DNA of 64,000 bases, taken from NCBI GenBank assembly GCA_963742955.1, contig CAVUOA010000009.1:682001-746000 (forward strand), written 5' to 3'. The notes beneath the pieces were generated by a model. That model saw nothing but the letters and a program-made list of their open reading frames with translations. It was not told the origin of the DNA and did no database searches. The position numbers and the translations under genes are program-made. Below, one piece after another: positions 45,801 through 54,440 of this stretch. Source of the stretch: CAVUOA01 sp963742955. Its GTDB lineage: Bacteria > Bacteroidota > Ignavibacteria > Tepidaquicellales > OLB5. The first letter of the stretch is position 1. Each line of letters opens with the position of its first letter.

Positions 45801-45981
45801 CAAGCTCCTGAGTATTATTCTTTATTAACTCTTTAAATTCCTGTGTTTTCTGTCTTAATTCGTCATCAGTAAGTTTCTGATATTCTTCATAATAAGCGTT
45901 TATCTCCTCAACCAATGGAAGAAGGAGTTTTACGTCTTTTTCGTGCTTTGAAGGAAATATTTTTCTAAAAAAATTGAACAT
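42895..45981 (-). CDS. secA: Preprotein translocase ATPase SecA
   Basis: SecA drives export of signal-peptide-bearing proteins through SecYEG, including all T9SS cargo in this window. The 1028-residue protein is complete: Walker A in [47 protein letters not shown], and [20 protein letters not shown]. The C-terminal zinc tail [20 protein letters not shown] is intact. The length is longer than the E. coli protein (901) because of an insertion in the central region and a long linker before the zinc tail, as in Bacteroidota-group SecA. This long gene carries no frame errors. Confidence 0.97.
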   Translation of the reverse strand: [1028 protein letters not shown]

Positions 45982-46061
45982 TGTGCTCTCTTTCTTGTAT
46001 ATTATCGTCAGATTCAGTAAAAATAATCAAATTAACTGACTGTTACAAAGTATAAAAATTA

Positions 46062-46089
46062 AGAGACCCGAACAAAAGCTCAAGTCTCT
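46062..46089 (-). terminator. Probable terminator of the alkA operon
   Basis: On the minus strand, AGAGAC...GTCTCT arms flank an inner stem, followed by TTAATTTTTATA. It lies between the thioredoxin-like gene and secA. Confidence 0.6.
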
Positions 46090-46134
46090 GCATAAGTAAC
46101 TGTATAAACTAATATTTGGTAAAAAAAGTTCTGC

Positions 46135-46683
46135 TTATTTCTTCCACTTAATACTGCATCCCATAGAGGGAACCATATCAAAGTCTATTTCTTTGTTTTC
46201 CAGTAATCTATCTATTGCCATTCTAAGCTCTTTTTTCGTTACAGAAGTTTCATCTTTCCAGTTATCATCAATCCTCCCCCGGTATTTTAATATTCTGTTT
46301 TCATCATATAAATAAATATCCGGTGTGCAAACAGCATCATATTCGCGGGCAATTTCCTGAGTTTCATCGTACAAATACGGAAAGACATACCCCTGTTCTC
46401 TGGCGCGTATTGCCATGTTGCCAAATGAATCCTCCGGATAGGTTACCGTATCATTTGGATTTATTCCGATTAATGCAAATGATTTATCCGTATAATCTTT
46501 TGCAATTTGATTTATCCTCTGCTGGACTGCTACAACATAAGGACAGTGATTGCACATAAAAATTATACACAGAACTTTTTTTTCTTTGAAGTTCTCGAGC
46601 GAATAATTTTTGCCGTCAACAGCTTTAAGATTAAAATCATATGCTTTAGTCCCGATTTTCAGCTCAGTTGGTGATACCGGCAT
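46135..46683 (-). CDS. Thioredoxin-like / peroxiredoxin-like protein
   Basis: This 182-residue protein has the AhpC/TSA-thioredoxin fold. It begins LKIGTKAYDFNLKAVDGKNYSL, typical of peroxiredoxin-like proteins. The redox motif is CNHCPYV (CxxC), preceded by VLCIIFM, and the cis-Pro region is VCTPDIYLYDENR. A terminal PSMGCSIKWK motif is characteristic of this subfamily. No signal peptide is visible, so it is probably cytosolic. It is the last gene of an operon with alkA, ogt and a HAD hydrolase. Confidence 0.88.
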   Translation of the reverse strand: MPVSPTELKIGTKAYDFNLKAVDGKNYSLENFKEKKVLCIIFMCNHCPYVVAVQQRINQIAKDYTDKSFALIGINPNDTVTYPEDSFGNMAIRAREQGYVFPYLYDETQEIAREYDAVCTPDIYLYDENRILKYRGRIDDNWKDETSVTKKELRMAIDRLLENKEIDFDMVPSMGCSIKWKK

Positions 46684-46695
46684 AAAGCCTCCTTA

Positions 46696-47295
46696 TTAAG
46701 TTGAAGTTATTTTTCTAAATTGTTTTTCAAATGTCCTGTAATTTTTATAACAAATAGTTTTGATTCCGAATTTCCCCGCTGCAGTACAATTATCATTCAA
46801 ATCGTCAATAAAAAGAGTTTCATATGGATTTAACTTAAATTTTTTTAAAACGGCTTTATAAATTTTTGAGTCAGGTTTTGCCATTTTGACCTTATATGAT
46901 AAGATGAATTTATCAATATAATTAACGTAAGCGAATTTCTTTTTAATATAATTAAAATGCAGAGGATTTGTGTTGGATAACAAAAACAATTCGTATTTAT
47001 GTGACCTTCTGAGTTTTTTTAGAAAGTTTTTCATCTCAGGTATTTCATAAAACATATCTTCGAATAACGCTTTTAACTTTATTTTAGTAATTTTATTTCC
47101 GAATGAGTTGTAAGCCATATCCATAAACTCGCGAGTATTAACTCTGCCTTCTTCGAATCTGCTCCTAAGTGACTTCCCGAAAAAATCTGAATATTTTTTT
47201 TTACTTATTCCTTCTGCCAAAATTAAACTTCTTGTCTTATCGAAATCAACTCCAACAAGTACATTCCCCAGGTCAAAAATTACATTTTTAATCAA
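46696..47295 (-). CDS. HAD-superfamily hydrolase
   Basis: The start is TTG 47295, which overlaps the ogt stop (TTGA) and places motif I (VIFDLGNVLVGVDFD) at the N-terminus. Codons upstream encode Arg-rich sequence in the ogt region and are not part of the gene. Motif II is LLSNTNPLHF, motif III is in KMAKPDSKIY and motif IV is LFIDDLNDN, with a helical cap. This 199-residue protein resembles the HAD-IA phosphatases related to epoxide hydrolase N-terminal domains. The substrate is unknown. Confidence 0.88.
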   Translation of the reverse strand: MIKNVIFDLGNVLVGVDFDKTRSLILAEGISKKKYSDFFGKSLRSRFEEGRVNTREFMDMAYNSFGNKITKIKLKALFEDMFYEIPEMKNFLKKLRRSHKYELFLLSNTNPLHFNYIKKKFAYVNYIDKFILSYKVKMAKPDSKIYKAVLKKFKLNPYETLFIDDLNDNCTAAGKFGIKTICYKNYRTFEKQFRKITST

Positions 47296-47792
47296 ATAAT
47301 AACCTTTTCTATTTTCAGCATTATCCTTTTCAGAGGAATTCCTCCGCCAAATCCCCCTATGCCTCCGTCTTTGGAAATGATTCTGTGACATGGAATTACA
47401 ATCGGCAGCGGATTTTTACCGCAGGCAGTACCTACTGCTCTCAGCGCGCCGGGATTTTTAATTCTATTTGAAAGCCAATCATACGAGGCTGTTTTGCCGT
47501 ATTTTACTTCTGCAATAGCACTCCATACTTTCTTTTGAAATTCTGTGCCGTGCAAATATAATTTCATTTTAAAAGTTTTCCGTTTACCTGAAAAATATTC
47601 GTTAATCTGTTTAACTTCTGATTTTAATTTTGCAGGAGAATATTTAATTGCATCGTTAAATCTATCCGATAGTATCCTTTTGAATTTCTTCTCATTGGAG
47701 ATGAATTCAATGCTGCATATACCATATTCATTTTTTGCAATCATGAACGTTCTGTTTATTTCGGGTATTTCCAGTTTGGAATAATAAATCAT
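47292..47792 (-). CDS. ogt: Methylated-DNA-protein-cysteine methyltransferase
   Basis: This repair protein transfers methyl groups from O6-methylguanine to its own cysteine. The active site PIVIPCHRI (C135), followed by GGIGGFGGGIPLKRIML, is the diagnostic PCHR motif. GTEFQKKVWSAIAEVKYGKT and NPGALRAVGTACGKNPLP precede it. ATG 47792 overlaps the last base of the alkA stop (TAATG), giving a normal 166-residue protein; an earlier start would extend into alkA. The tight overlap indicates a DNA alkylation repair operon. Confidence 0.94.
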   Translation of the reverse strand: MIYYSKLEIPEINRTFMIAKNEYGICSIEFISNEKKFKRILSDRFNDAIKYSPAKLKSEVKQINEYFSGKRKTFKMKLYLHGTEFQKKVWSAIAEVKYGKTASYDWLSNRIKNPGALRAVGTACGKNPLPIVIPCHRIISKDGGIGGFGGGIPLKRIMLKIEKVII

Positions 47793-48505
47793 TATTGCAC
47801 CTCGATTGGTTTTAAGCTTAAGCTCTGCCAGTGGTACCATGCAGCAACCGATTGATATGGGTGCCATGATTTCTTTTTAGAAATTTCAGTGACTCTGGTC
47901 TCACCAGGGAATTTTTTCAGCTTGTAATTTTTCATAACAGCTTTTTTAAAGCCAAGGTCACCTACAGGGAGTACGTTTAGCCTCCCCAGACAGAATATTA
48001 AAAACATATGCGCCGTCCACACTCCAATACCTTTAACCTGAATAAGTTCATTAATAATTTCTTCATCGGGCAGACTTCCCATTTTATGAATTTTTATTGT
48101 GCCATCAAGAACTTTTGTACTTAAATCTTTTACATATTTAACTTTTGCGTTCGATAAACCGCAGCTTCTCAGTTTGGTATCTTCCATTGCCGTAATCTGT
48201 TCAGGGAGAGGAAATTTTTTCCCGTCATTAAATAACTTTTTAAACCTGTTAAATATGGTTTCTGCAGCCCTCAGAGATAATTGCTGTGAAACTATGGCAT
48301 CAACAAGTGTTTCAAAATACTTTTTATGGGGTTTTAGCCTGCATGTGCCTACAAGCTTAATGACATTTCGGAGGATTTCATCATTTTTTGAAAGGTGTTT
48401 TATACCTTTTTCCAGCTCTGTTTCAAACTGGAATTTGCTAATTTTATTCAAATTTTGATGTTTTTTACCTTTCAAGGCATTCATTTGTTTAATATAATCT
48501 TTCAT
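47792..48505 (-). CDS. alkA: DNA-3-methyladenine glycosylase II (AlkA-like, HhH-GPD)
   Basis: AlkA removes alkylated bases from DNA. The 237-residue protein has the HhH-GPD core: FETLVDAIVSQQLSLRAAETI, LRSCGLSNAKVKYVKDLS, the helix-hairpin-helix LIQVKGIGVWTAHMFLIF, and the catalytic aspartate in LPVGDLGFKKAV. The N-terminal TBP-like domain of E. coli AlkA is absent, as in short bacterial homologues. It is first in an operon with ogt. A start at the second methionine (MNALKGKK) is also possible. Confidence 0.9.
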   Translation of the reverse strand: MKDYIKQMNALKGKKHQNLNKISKFQFETELEKGIKHLSKNDEILRNVIKLVGTCRLKPHKKYFETLVDAIVSQQLSLRAAETIFNRFKKLFNDGKKFPLPEQITAMEDTKLRSCGLSNAKVKYVKDLSTKVLDGTIKIHKMGSLPDEEIINELIQVKGIGVWTAHMFLIFCLGRLNVLPVGDLGFKKAVMKNYKLKKFPGETRVTEISKKKSWHPYQSVAAWYHWQSLSLKPIEVQ

Positions 48506-48716
48506 ACTGAAATAACATATACTTACAATTATTATATACTAATATACAAAATATACCGAAATAATTAAAGAAACAGTAATTTACCCATCATTCGTACCTA
48601 ACTAAATATATTATAAATATAGCGAATTTCGTGGTTTATCTAATATCAATAATTTGTAATTTATAGTAACTAAAACTACAATTACTGTAGCTAATATTAC
48701 TAATCAGAGACCTTAT

Positions 48717-48739
48717 AAGGTATTAAAAGGGAATACCTT
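48717..48739. promoter_or_regulatory. Inverted repeat AAGGTATT-N7-AATACCTT upstream of a T9SS gene
   Basis: Perfect 8-bp arms flank a 7-bp centre, 40 bp upstream of the start at 48779. The order of half-sites (GGTA...TACC) is opposite to that at 12636 and 14416. A half-match, AATATACCG, lies further upstream near 48551. Confidence 0.45.
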
Positions 48740-48778
48740 TTATAATTAAAGTGATGTTTTATTAATTAATCTTAGAAT

Positions 48779-50435
48779 ATGAAAAATAGAATTTCGATAT
48801 TTACATTTATATTAATTTTAATTTTTGGCGCTCAATCTGAAGCTCAGCAATGGATAAAATATTTTGGCGGAAGCTCAGAAGACAAAGCTTACGCAATTAC
48901 AGTTGATAAAGACGGATTTATTTACCTTGGAGGGTATACAACAACAACCAATCAAGGCACAAATTTTATGACTGTAAAGGTTAATCCGGAGAACGGTTCT
49001 CAGGTTTGGGTCAGATATTATAACGGCCCTGCATCACAAGATGACAAAGTATATGCAATCACGGTTGATAAATTAAATAATGTCTATGTAGCAGGATATT
49101 CGACTGGAATTGGTATTGGAACAGATATGGCAGCTGTGAAATACAATTCTTCCGGAAGCCAGCTTACTGTTTACAGTTATAACTCTACAACAAATGGGGA
49201 TGATGCAGCATTGGGTATTGCCGTTGATGATTCATTGAATGTTTATTTAACTGGCTATGTAACACTAGCAGGTTATGATATGTATATAGTAAGATTTAAT
49301 TCTGCGGGTATATACCAATGGGGGCAGCCATACGGCGGTTCTGCTAATCAGGATGATAAAGCTTATGCTATAAAAATTGATGACCTTGACCATGTTTATA
49401 TCGGTGGTTATACAATAAACAACACTACGGGTGCAGATTTTACTTTACTAAAATACAATATACATACAGGCGCAAGGTCTTGGATTGCAAAGTATGATGG
49501 CCCTGCTCATTCAGATGACATTGCAGTATGTATGGCACTTTCCGATTCAAATCACATATATCTTTCCGGTTCCAGTAAGAGCGATACATCAGCAAATTCA
49601 GAAGATTTCATGACTGTCAGGTTTAATACAGATAACGGTGATACTATGTGGACAAGAAGATATAACGGTTCCGGCGAAGGTTCTGATAAAGCCTACGCAA
49701 TTACGGTGGATAAGCTCGACAACGTATATATAACCGGTGGTATTAGCGTTCTGGTTGATACAACGTTGTTTCATAATTTTATGACAATAAAATATAACTC
49801 CGGCGGTGACTTACAATGGACAGCTCCATTTGATACTAACCTGACAAACTGTACTGCAAAAACATTATGCCTCTCACATGAAGAAGACTTTTTATATGTA
49901 GCCGGTTCAGTCAGAAAGGGTGACATTGCCGATTCACAGGATATAGCAACTGTTAAATATGATGCATTGTCAGGCGAAAAACTGCAGGCATCAGTAATAA
50001 ATGGAGCAGGAAACGGGGAAGATGATGTATACGGTATAAGACTGGATACACTTAATGATGTTTTTCTCGGTGGATTTATGACAAACGTAAATCACAATAT
50101 CGATATGTTTGCATCAAAATACTACCGGGGAGATTTGATAGAAGTAAGAAGCATTTCGACAATAGTTCCTAAAAATTTCCTTTTATATCAGAATTACCCG
50201 AACCCGTTTAATCCTGCAACTACAATTAAATTTGATGTAAAACAATCGGGTGTAGTAAGACTTGTAGTTTATGATATGCTTGGGCGCCAGATTGACGTTC
50301 TTGTAAATGAAAATTTTCGTCCGGGGTACTTACGAAGTATCCTTTTCTTCGTCAAAACTCGCATCAGGAGTATATTTTTATGAAATGACATCGGGTGAAT
50401 ATAAAGATATTAGAAAAATGATACTTTTAAAATAA
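48779..50435 (+). CDS. Secreted SBBP-repeat beta-propeller protein with T9SS domain, one frameshift
   Basis: It starts with a signal peptide (IFTFILILIFGAQSEAQ). About eight SBBP repeats follow (pattern DKAYAITVDKDGFIYLGGY, NVYVAGYS, MTVKYNS), forming a beta-propeller. The type A sorting domain begins FLLYQNYPNPFNPATTIKFD. In the sorting domain the frame shifts at the G run 50323-50326; dropping one G restores TYEVSFSSSKLASGVYFYEM and a proper KMILLK end at 50435. Without this the sorting domain would be broken. The corrected length is 551 residues. The next gene starts 1 bp later, so the propeller gene and the kinase are probably cotranscribed. Confidence 0.85.
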
Positions 50436-50436
50436 A

Positions 50437-51903
50437 ATGGAACAAACAAATCCGGCGGAAACCGAAATATTTTTTAATAAGCACAATATTTATCAGAAAA
50501 ATACCATGAAATCAAGCGGTAATACTGCAAAGCTGAATTCAGATTTACCCGCAGTAAAGAAATCAATTGGCAAGAAGTTTCTCATAGAAAATGAGCCAAA
50601 AGCAGTCATAATGCTTGACCAGGACGGGACGATAATTCTAATTGAAGGTTCCCGGCTTGAAGATTTCGGACTGGATAAATATGAACTTATAGGTAATTCT
50701 GTTCACATTGCCAATGCAGATAAGCCATTAATATTGAAAACAATTAGTAAAGCTGTTTTAAAGAAAGAAAAAGCTTCCAGCTTTGATTTCGATGATTCAA
50801 CATATCAGGTGACAATAATGCCGATGTGGAAAAACAACAGGGAAATTTCAGGGCAGATTATTATAGTTACCGATATAACTGCCATTGGAGAAAACCTGAA
50901 ATTAGGAAACAGCAGAGATTCATATTACAGACAATTGTTTGATGACTCAAAAGATGCCATAGCTATACTGGATAAGAATGAAAGAATATTAGACATAAAT
51001 GAAAGTTTCGAAAAAATGTTCGGCTTTCAGAAATCAGAAATAACAGGAAAAACTATTGATGCACTGATTGTTCCGCCCAGATTGATTGAGGAGACTGCGG
51101 ATATGGCTCTGATAATCGAACACGGAGAAACTGCCCAATTTGAATCATTCAGAAAAACGAAAACAGGTGATGAAATAGAGTTATTAATTACAGGCTCCAA
51201 AATTACTACTCACAGCGGTGAAACCGGTTACTGCAGAGTTTACAGTGATATTTCCGTAAAGAAAAAAGAAGAAGAACGCATGAAGACTTCTCTCTTAGAG
51301 AAAGAATTGCTTCTAAAAGAGATTCATCACAGGGTCAAGAACAACCTTCAGATAATTTCTTCTCTTCTTCTTATGCAGGCGCGAAGTTTAAAAGATAAAG
51401 AAGCTACCGATATACTGCTTGAATCGCAGAACAGAATTAAATCTATTGCACTTATACATGAAAAGATGTATCAAACTGTGAACCTTTCAAGAGTTGATTT
51501 TGACATGTACCTTAAAACACTTATTCCACATTTAACAAAATCATTCAAGATAAATTCCGAAAGAATTGAGATATCGGTAAATGCACAAAATGTATTCCTG
51601 AGTTCCGATACAGCGATTCCCTGCGCACTAATTATAAATGAACTTGTGACATATTCGCTCAAATATTCCTTCCCCTTTGATAGGAAAGGTAAAATTGATA
51701 TTGAACTGAAGTATCATAACAACAATAAGTTAACTTTAAGAGTAAAAGATAACGGAGTGGGGGTTAAACAAAACCCAAGACTCAGCGACAATAAATCAAT
51801 TGGACTTCAGTTAATAGGAGTTCTCGTTAAACAGCTTGACGGGAAGATGGATATAAGTAATGGTGACGGAACTGAATACAAGATAAATTTCTCAATTGAG
51901 TGA
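50437..51903 (+). CDS. Cytosolic PAS sensor histidine kinase (HisKA_2 type)
   Basis: This 488-residue protein has two PAS domains (about 57-140, AVIMLDQDGTIILIEGS; and 165-285, YYRQLFDDSKDAIAILDKNE), a HisKA_2 dimerisation/phosphoacceptor domain (LLKEIHHRVKNNLQIISSLL) and a HATPase domain (DNGVGV, SIGLQLIGVL). There is no membrane helix or extracytoplasmic sensor, so it should sense an internal signal. It has no receiver domain, and no response regulator gene is adjacent. It follows the propeller gene by 1 bp and is followed by a STAND/TPR protein after 22 bp. Confidence 0.9.
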   Translation: MEQTNPAETEIFFNKHNIYQKNTMKSSGNTAKLNSDLPAVKKSIGKKFLIENEPKAVIMLDQDGTIILIEGSRLEDFGLDKYELIGNSVHIANADKPLILKTISKAVLKKEKASSFDFDDSTYQVTIMPMWKNNREISGQIIIVTDITAIGENLKLGNSRDSYYRQLFDDSKDAIAILDKNERILDINESFEKMFGFQKSEITGKTIDALIVPPRLIEETADMALIIEHGETAQFESFRKTKTGDEIELLITGSKITTHSGETGYCRVYSDISVKKKEEERMKTSLLEKELLLKEIHHRVKNNLQIISSLLLMQARSLKDKEATDILLESQNRIKSIALIHEKMYQTVNLSRVDFDMYLKTLIPHLTKSFKINSERIEISVNAQNVFLSSDTAIPCALIINELVTYSLKYSFPFDRKGKIDIELKYHNNNKLTLRVKDNGVGVKQNPRLSDNKSIGLQLIGVLVKQLDGKMDISNGDGTEYKINFSIE

Positions 51904-51925
51904 AAAAGTAATAATATAATTTCTA

Positions 51926-54406
51926 TTGACGGGCATCAACGAAAAAATAAATATCAGCCAGCCTGAAACAAACATGAACCTTGTTCATAGACCAAGGCTT
52001 GATGATATCCTAAATGGCTTTTTGAATAAGAACTTGATTCTGGTTTACGGACCTGCCGGCTACGGCAAAACAACCATTGTTGCCGATTACCTGAATCATA
52101 AAAGAATAAAAGCTGCATGGCTGAATTTACCTGAAGAAGTTCACCACATTTATACCTTTTTCAGCTATGCCGTTCATGCTCTTCAAACAATAGATGAAAG
52201 TTTCGGGGCAAATACCTTGCAGCTCATTAAATCAAGAAGAGAAAAAGCCCACGCTTCTAAGAACTTTAAAACTACTTCCATAGAACTCGTTTCGACCTTT
52301 GTAAATGAATTTAAAAAATCTTTCAATAAAAGAATAATTCTTGTAGTAGACGATTTTCAAAACCTAAACGAGACTCCCTGGATGAAAGCCGTGTTCAACG
52401 GTTTAATTAAACAATTCCCCGAAAACCTGCACATGATTATAATTTCCAGGCAGGTACCCGATATTGATTTTATTCCATTGATAAAAAAAGGGAAAATGTC
52501 AAGAATAGGTATGGAAGAAATGGTTTTCAATGCTGTGGAAATTAAAAATCTGCTTAAGGATGTTTATAACTTTAACGGAACAAATAAGGGCATTAATCTG
52601 CTTGAGAAAAAATTAGGCGGGTGGATAACGGGTATTCATATGATTCTGCAGACCTTTGGTGAACATTACGAAAACTTAGATATAGAGGCCCAAAGGATTC
52701 CTGAAAACATTTTTAACTATCTTGCTGAGGAGGTTTACAAAAAGCTTAACCCCGAAAGCCAAAGATTTCTTCTTATTACATCAGCACTTGATGATTTTGA
52801 TAAGGATATATGCGGTTATGTAAAAGATATACATAACCCTGATTCGGTATTTGATGAACTGGTTAAAAGAAATGTACTTGTACAAAACAAACGGCAGAAT
52901 ACACTGCCGAAACCGGGTAACCATGGAAATTCATATTCTTATCATCAATTCTTCAAAACATTTATGGCCTCAAAGCTGAGAAACCATTTCCCGAAAGAAA
53001 AATCATCGGAATATAAAAATATAATACAGAATTATTATTTCAGCAGGGGTGATACGATTTCAGGAATTAACTTTCTGTTCAATACAAGAGATTACTCAAA
53101 TGCTATTCCTCTTGTATTACAAAATTTTGATAAATTACTGCGTGAGGGCAAATATGAAATCTTATGGAAATGGCTTTCTTATATTGATAAAGAAACAATA
53201 ACAGGAAATGCCGCCCTGCTCTTCTATTCCGGGCTCCTGAACAAATACTTTGCAGGAGAACTTGACACTGCGCTGGATTATATACAAAAATCAATTGCAC
53301 TTCTACGAAAAGATAAGAACAGTGATTCCACACTGCTGGTGAGATGTTATATCAACAAAGCAAACCTCTTAATAAGCCTCGGAAGAATTCAAGATGTCAT
53401 ATCTGAAATAACAGATATAATAGGAGAGCAGCCGGAAAATGAACTAAAAGCCATTCTTCAATATTATCTTGCGTTAGCTTATTATCAGAACGGACAATAT
53501 GAAATATCGGAAAACTTGCTTCGCCAGTCAATGGAATTATCCAGTAAAAATGAACTAACAGAGAATGAAAAAAATATTTTTATTCTGCTTGGCCATATAA
53601 ATCTAATTAAAGGCGAGTATAAAAAAAGCACCCATTATTATGAAAAAATAGATGTCCTGAGCCCGAATATTCTTGATAAGTTCGAAACATTATGTAACCT
53701 TGTTCTTTTGTATTCACAATCAGCAAACTACCGAAAAGCTAAGCAAAACCTTGATAAGCTTGATGAAACAATCGAAAATTTCCCGAGTCCGATATTCAGA
53801 ATTCCCTATATGCTTGCAAAACAAGCATATTATTACGAAAAAGGAGAATATGAGACCTGCAAGGAAATTCTCGGTGGAATACATGATATTGCATTGTCAA
53901 TGAACCATATTAATTATCTTTACCTGTCATCGAGGCTGTTATCAGATACATTTTACCAGATGAATGATATTGTAAATTCCCAAAAGTATTTGCTGGAAGC
54001 CACAGAGTACCTGAACAAAGGAAATGAACTTGAAATGGTTGAAATTGCTTCTGTAAAAGCACTTTTAGAAAAGAGCAAGATTGATAACACAGAAGAAAAA
54101 ACTGAGTCTAATATCGAGGCTGTACTGCTGTTTGCCAGAGATTTCTATATATCGCAAAAACTCATATACAGTCAGGTTCAGGTTGATTATCATCTTGCAG
54201 ATTACTACTACAATATCGGTAGGTCTCGTTATTCCATGAAATATCTAAAAGAATGCCTGAAGATTTCCAGAGAGAAAGAATATATATCGCATTTGTACAG
54301 AGGACTTAAGAGTTCCGAAAGCCTATTTAAATTTGCGCTTAGCAATAAAATAGAAGAGGAGTTTATAAACAGGCTTTTCGTAAACTGCCCCAGGGCATAT
54401 CATTAA
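51926..54406 (+). CDS. MalT-like STAND NTPase with TPR repeats, no DNA-binding domain seen
   Basis: This 826-residue protein has a MalT-like NTPase: LVYGPAGYGKTTIVADYLNH (Walker A), RIILVVDDFQNL (Walker B), MIIISRQVPDIDF and GGWITGIHMILQTF. The winged-helix-like region (PESQRFLLITSALDDF) is followed by a long array of TPR-like helices (about 440-800). The usual C-terminal LuxR-type helix-turn-helix of MalT is missing; the protein ends FINRLFVNCPRAYH. The start is a TTG at 51926; an alternative is ATG 51974 (MNLVHRPRLDDIL). Its 3' end lies inside a 19-bp inverted repeat. It may act through protein contacts rather than by binding DNA. Confidence 0.85.
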   Translation: MTGINEKINISQPETNMNLVHRPRLDDILNGFLNKNLILVYGPAGYGKTTIVADYLNHKRIKAAWLNLPEEVHHIYTFFSYAVHALQTIDESFGANTLQLIKSRREKAHASKNFKTTSIELVSTFVNEFKKSFNKRIILVVDDFQNLNETPWMKAVFNGLIKQFPENLHMIIISRQVPDIDFIPLIKKGKMSRIGMEEMVFNAVEIKNLLKDVYNFNGTNKGINLLEKKLGGWITGIHMILQTFGEHYENLDIEAQRIPENIFNYLAEEVYKKLNPESQRFLLITSALDDFDKDICGYVKDIHNPDSVFDELVKRNVLVQNKRQNTLPKPGNHGNSYSYHQFFKTFMASKLRNHFPKEKSSEYKNIIQNYYFSRGDTISGINFLFNTRDYSNAIPLVLQNFDKLLREGKYEILWKWLSYIDKETITGNAALLFYSGLLNKYFAGELDTALDYIQKSIALLRKDKNSDSTLLVRCYINKANLLISLGRIQDVISEITDIIGEQPENELKAILQYYLALAYYQNGQYEISENLLRQSMELSSKNELTENEKNIFILLGHINLIKGEYKKSTHYYEKIDVLSPNILDKFETLCNLVLLYSQSANYRKAKQNLDKLDETIENFPSPIFRIPYMLAKQAYYYEKGEYETCKEILGGIHDIALSMNHINYLYLSSRLLSDTFYQMNDIVNSQKYLLEATEYLNKGNELEMVEIASVKALLEKSKIDNTEEKTESNIEAVLLFARDFYISQKLIYSQVQVDYHLADYYYNIGRSRYSMKYLKECLKISREKEYISHLYRGLKSSESLFKFALSNKIEEEFINRLFVNCPRAYH

Positions 54407-54430
54407 CAAGTCTGTTTATAAACTCCTCTT
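54354..54430. repeat. Perfect 19-bp inverted repeat spanning the 3' end of the STAND gene
   Basis: Arms AAGAGGAGTTTATAAACAG (54354-54372) and its exact complement (54412-54430) enclose a 39-nt loop. The left arm encodes residues near the protein end; the stop codon is in the loop. It sits between convergent genes and could be a bidirectional terminator, though the T-run is weak. Confidence 0.8.
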
Positions 54431-54440
54431 TAAAAGGCGT

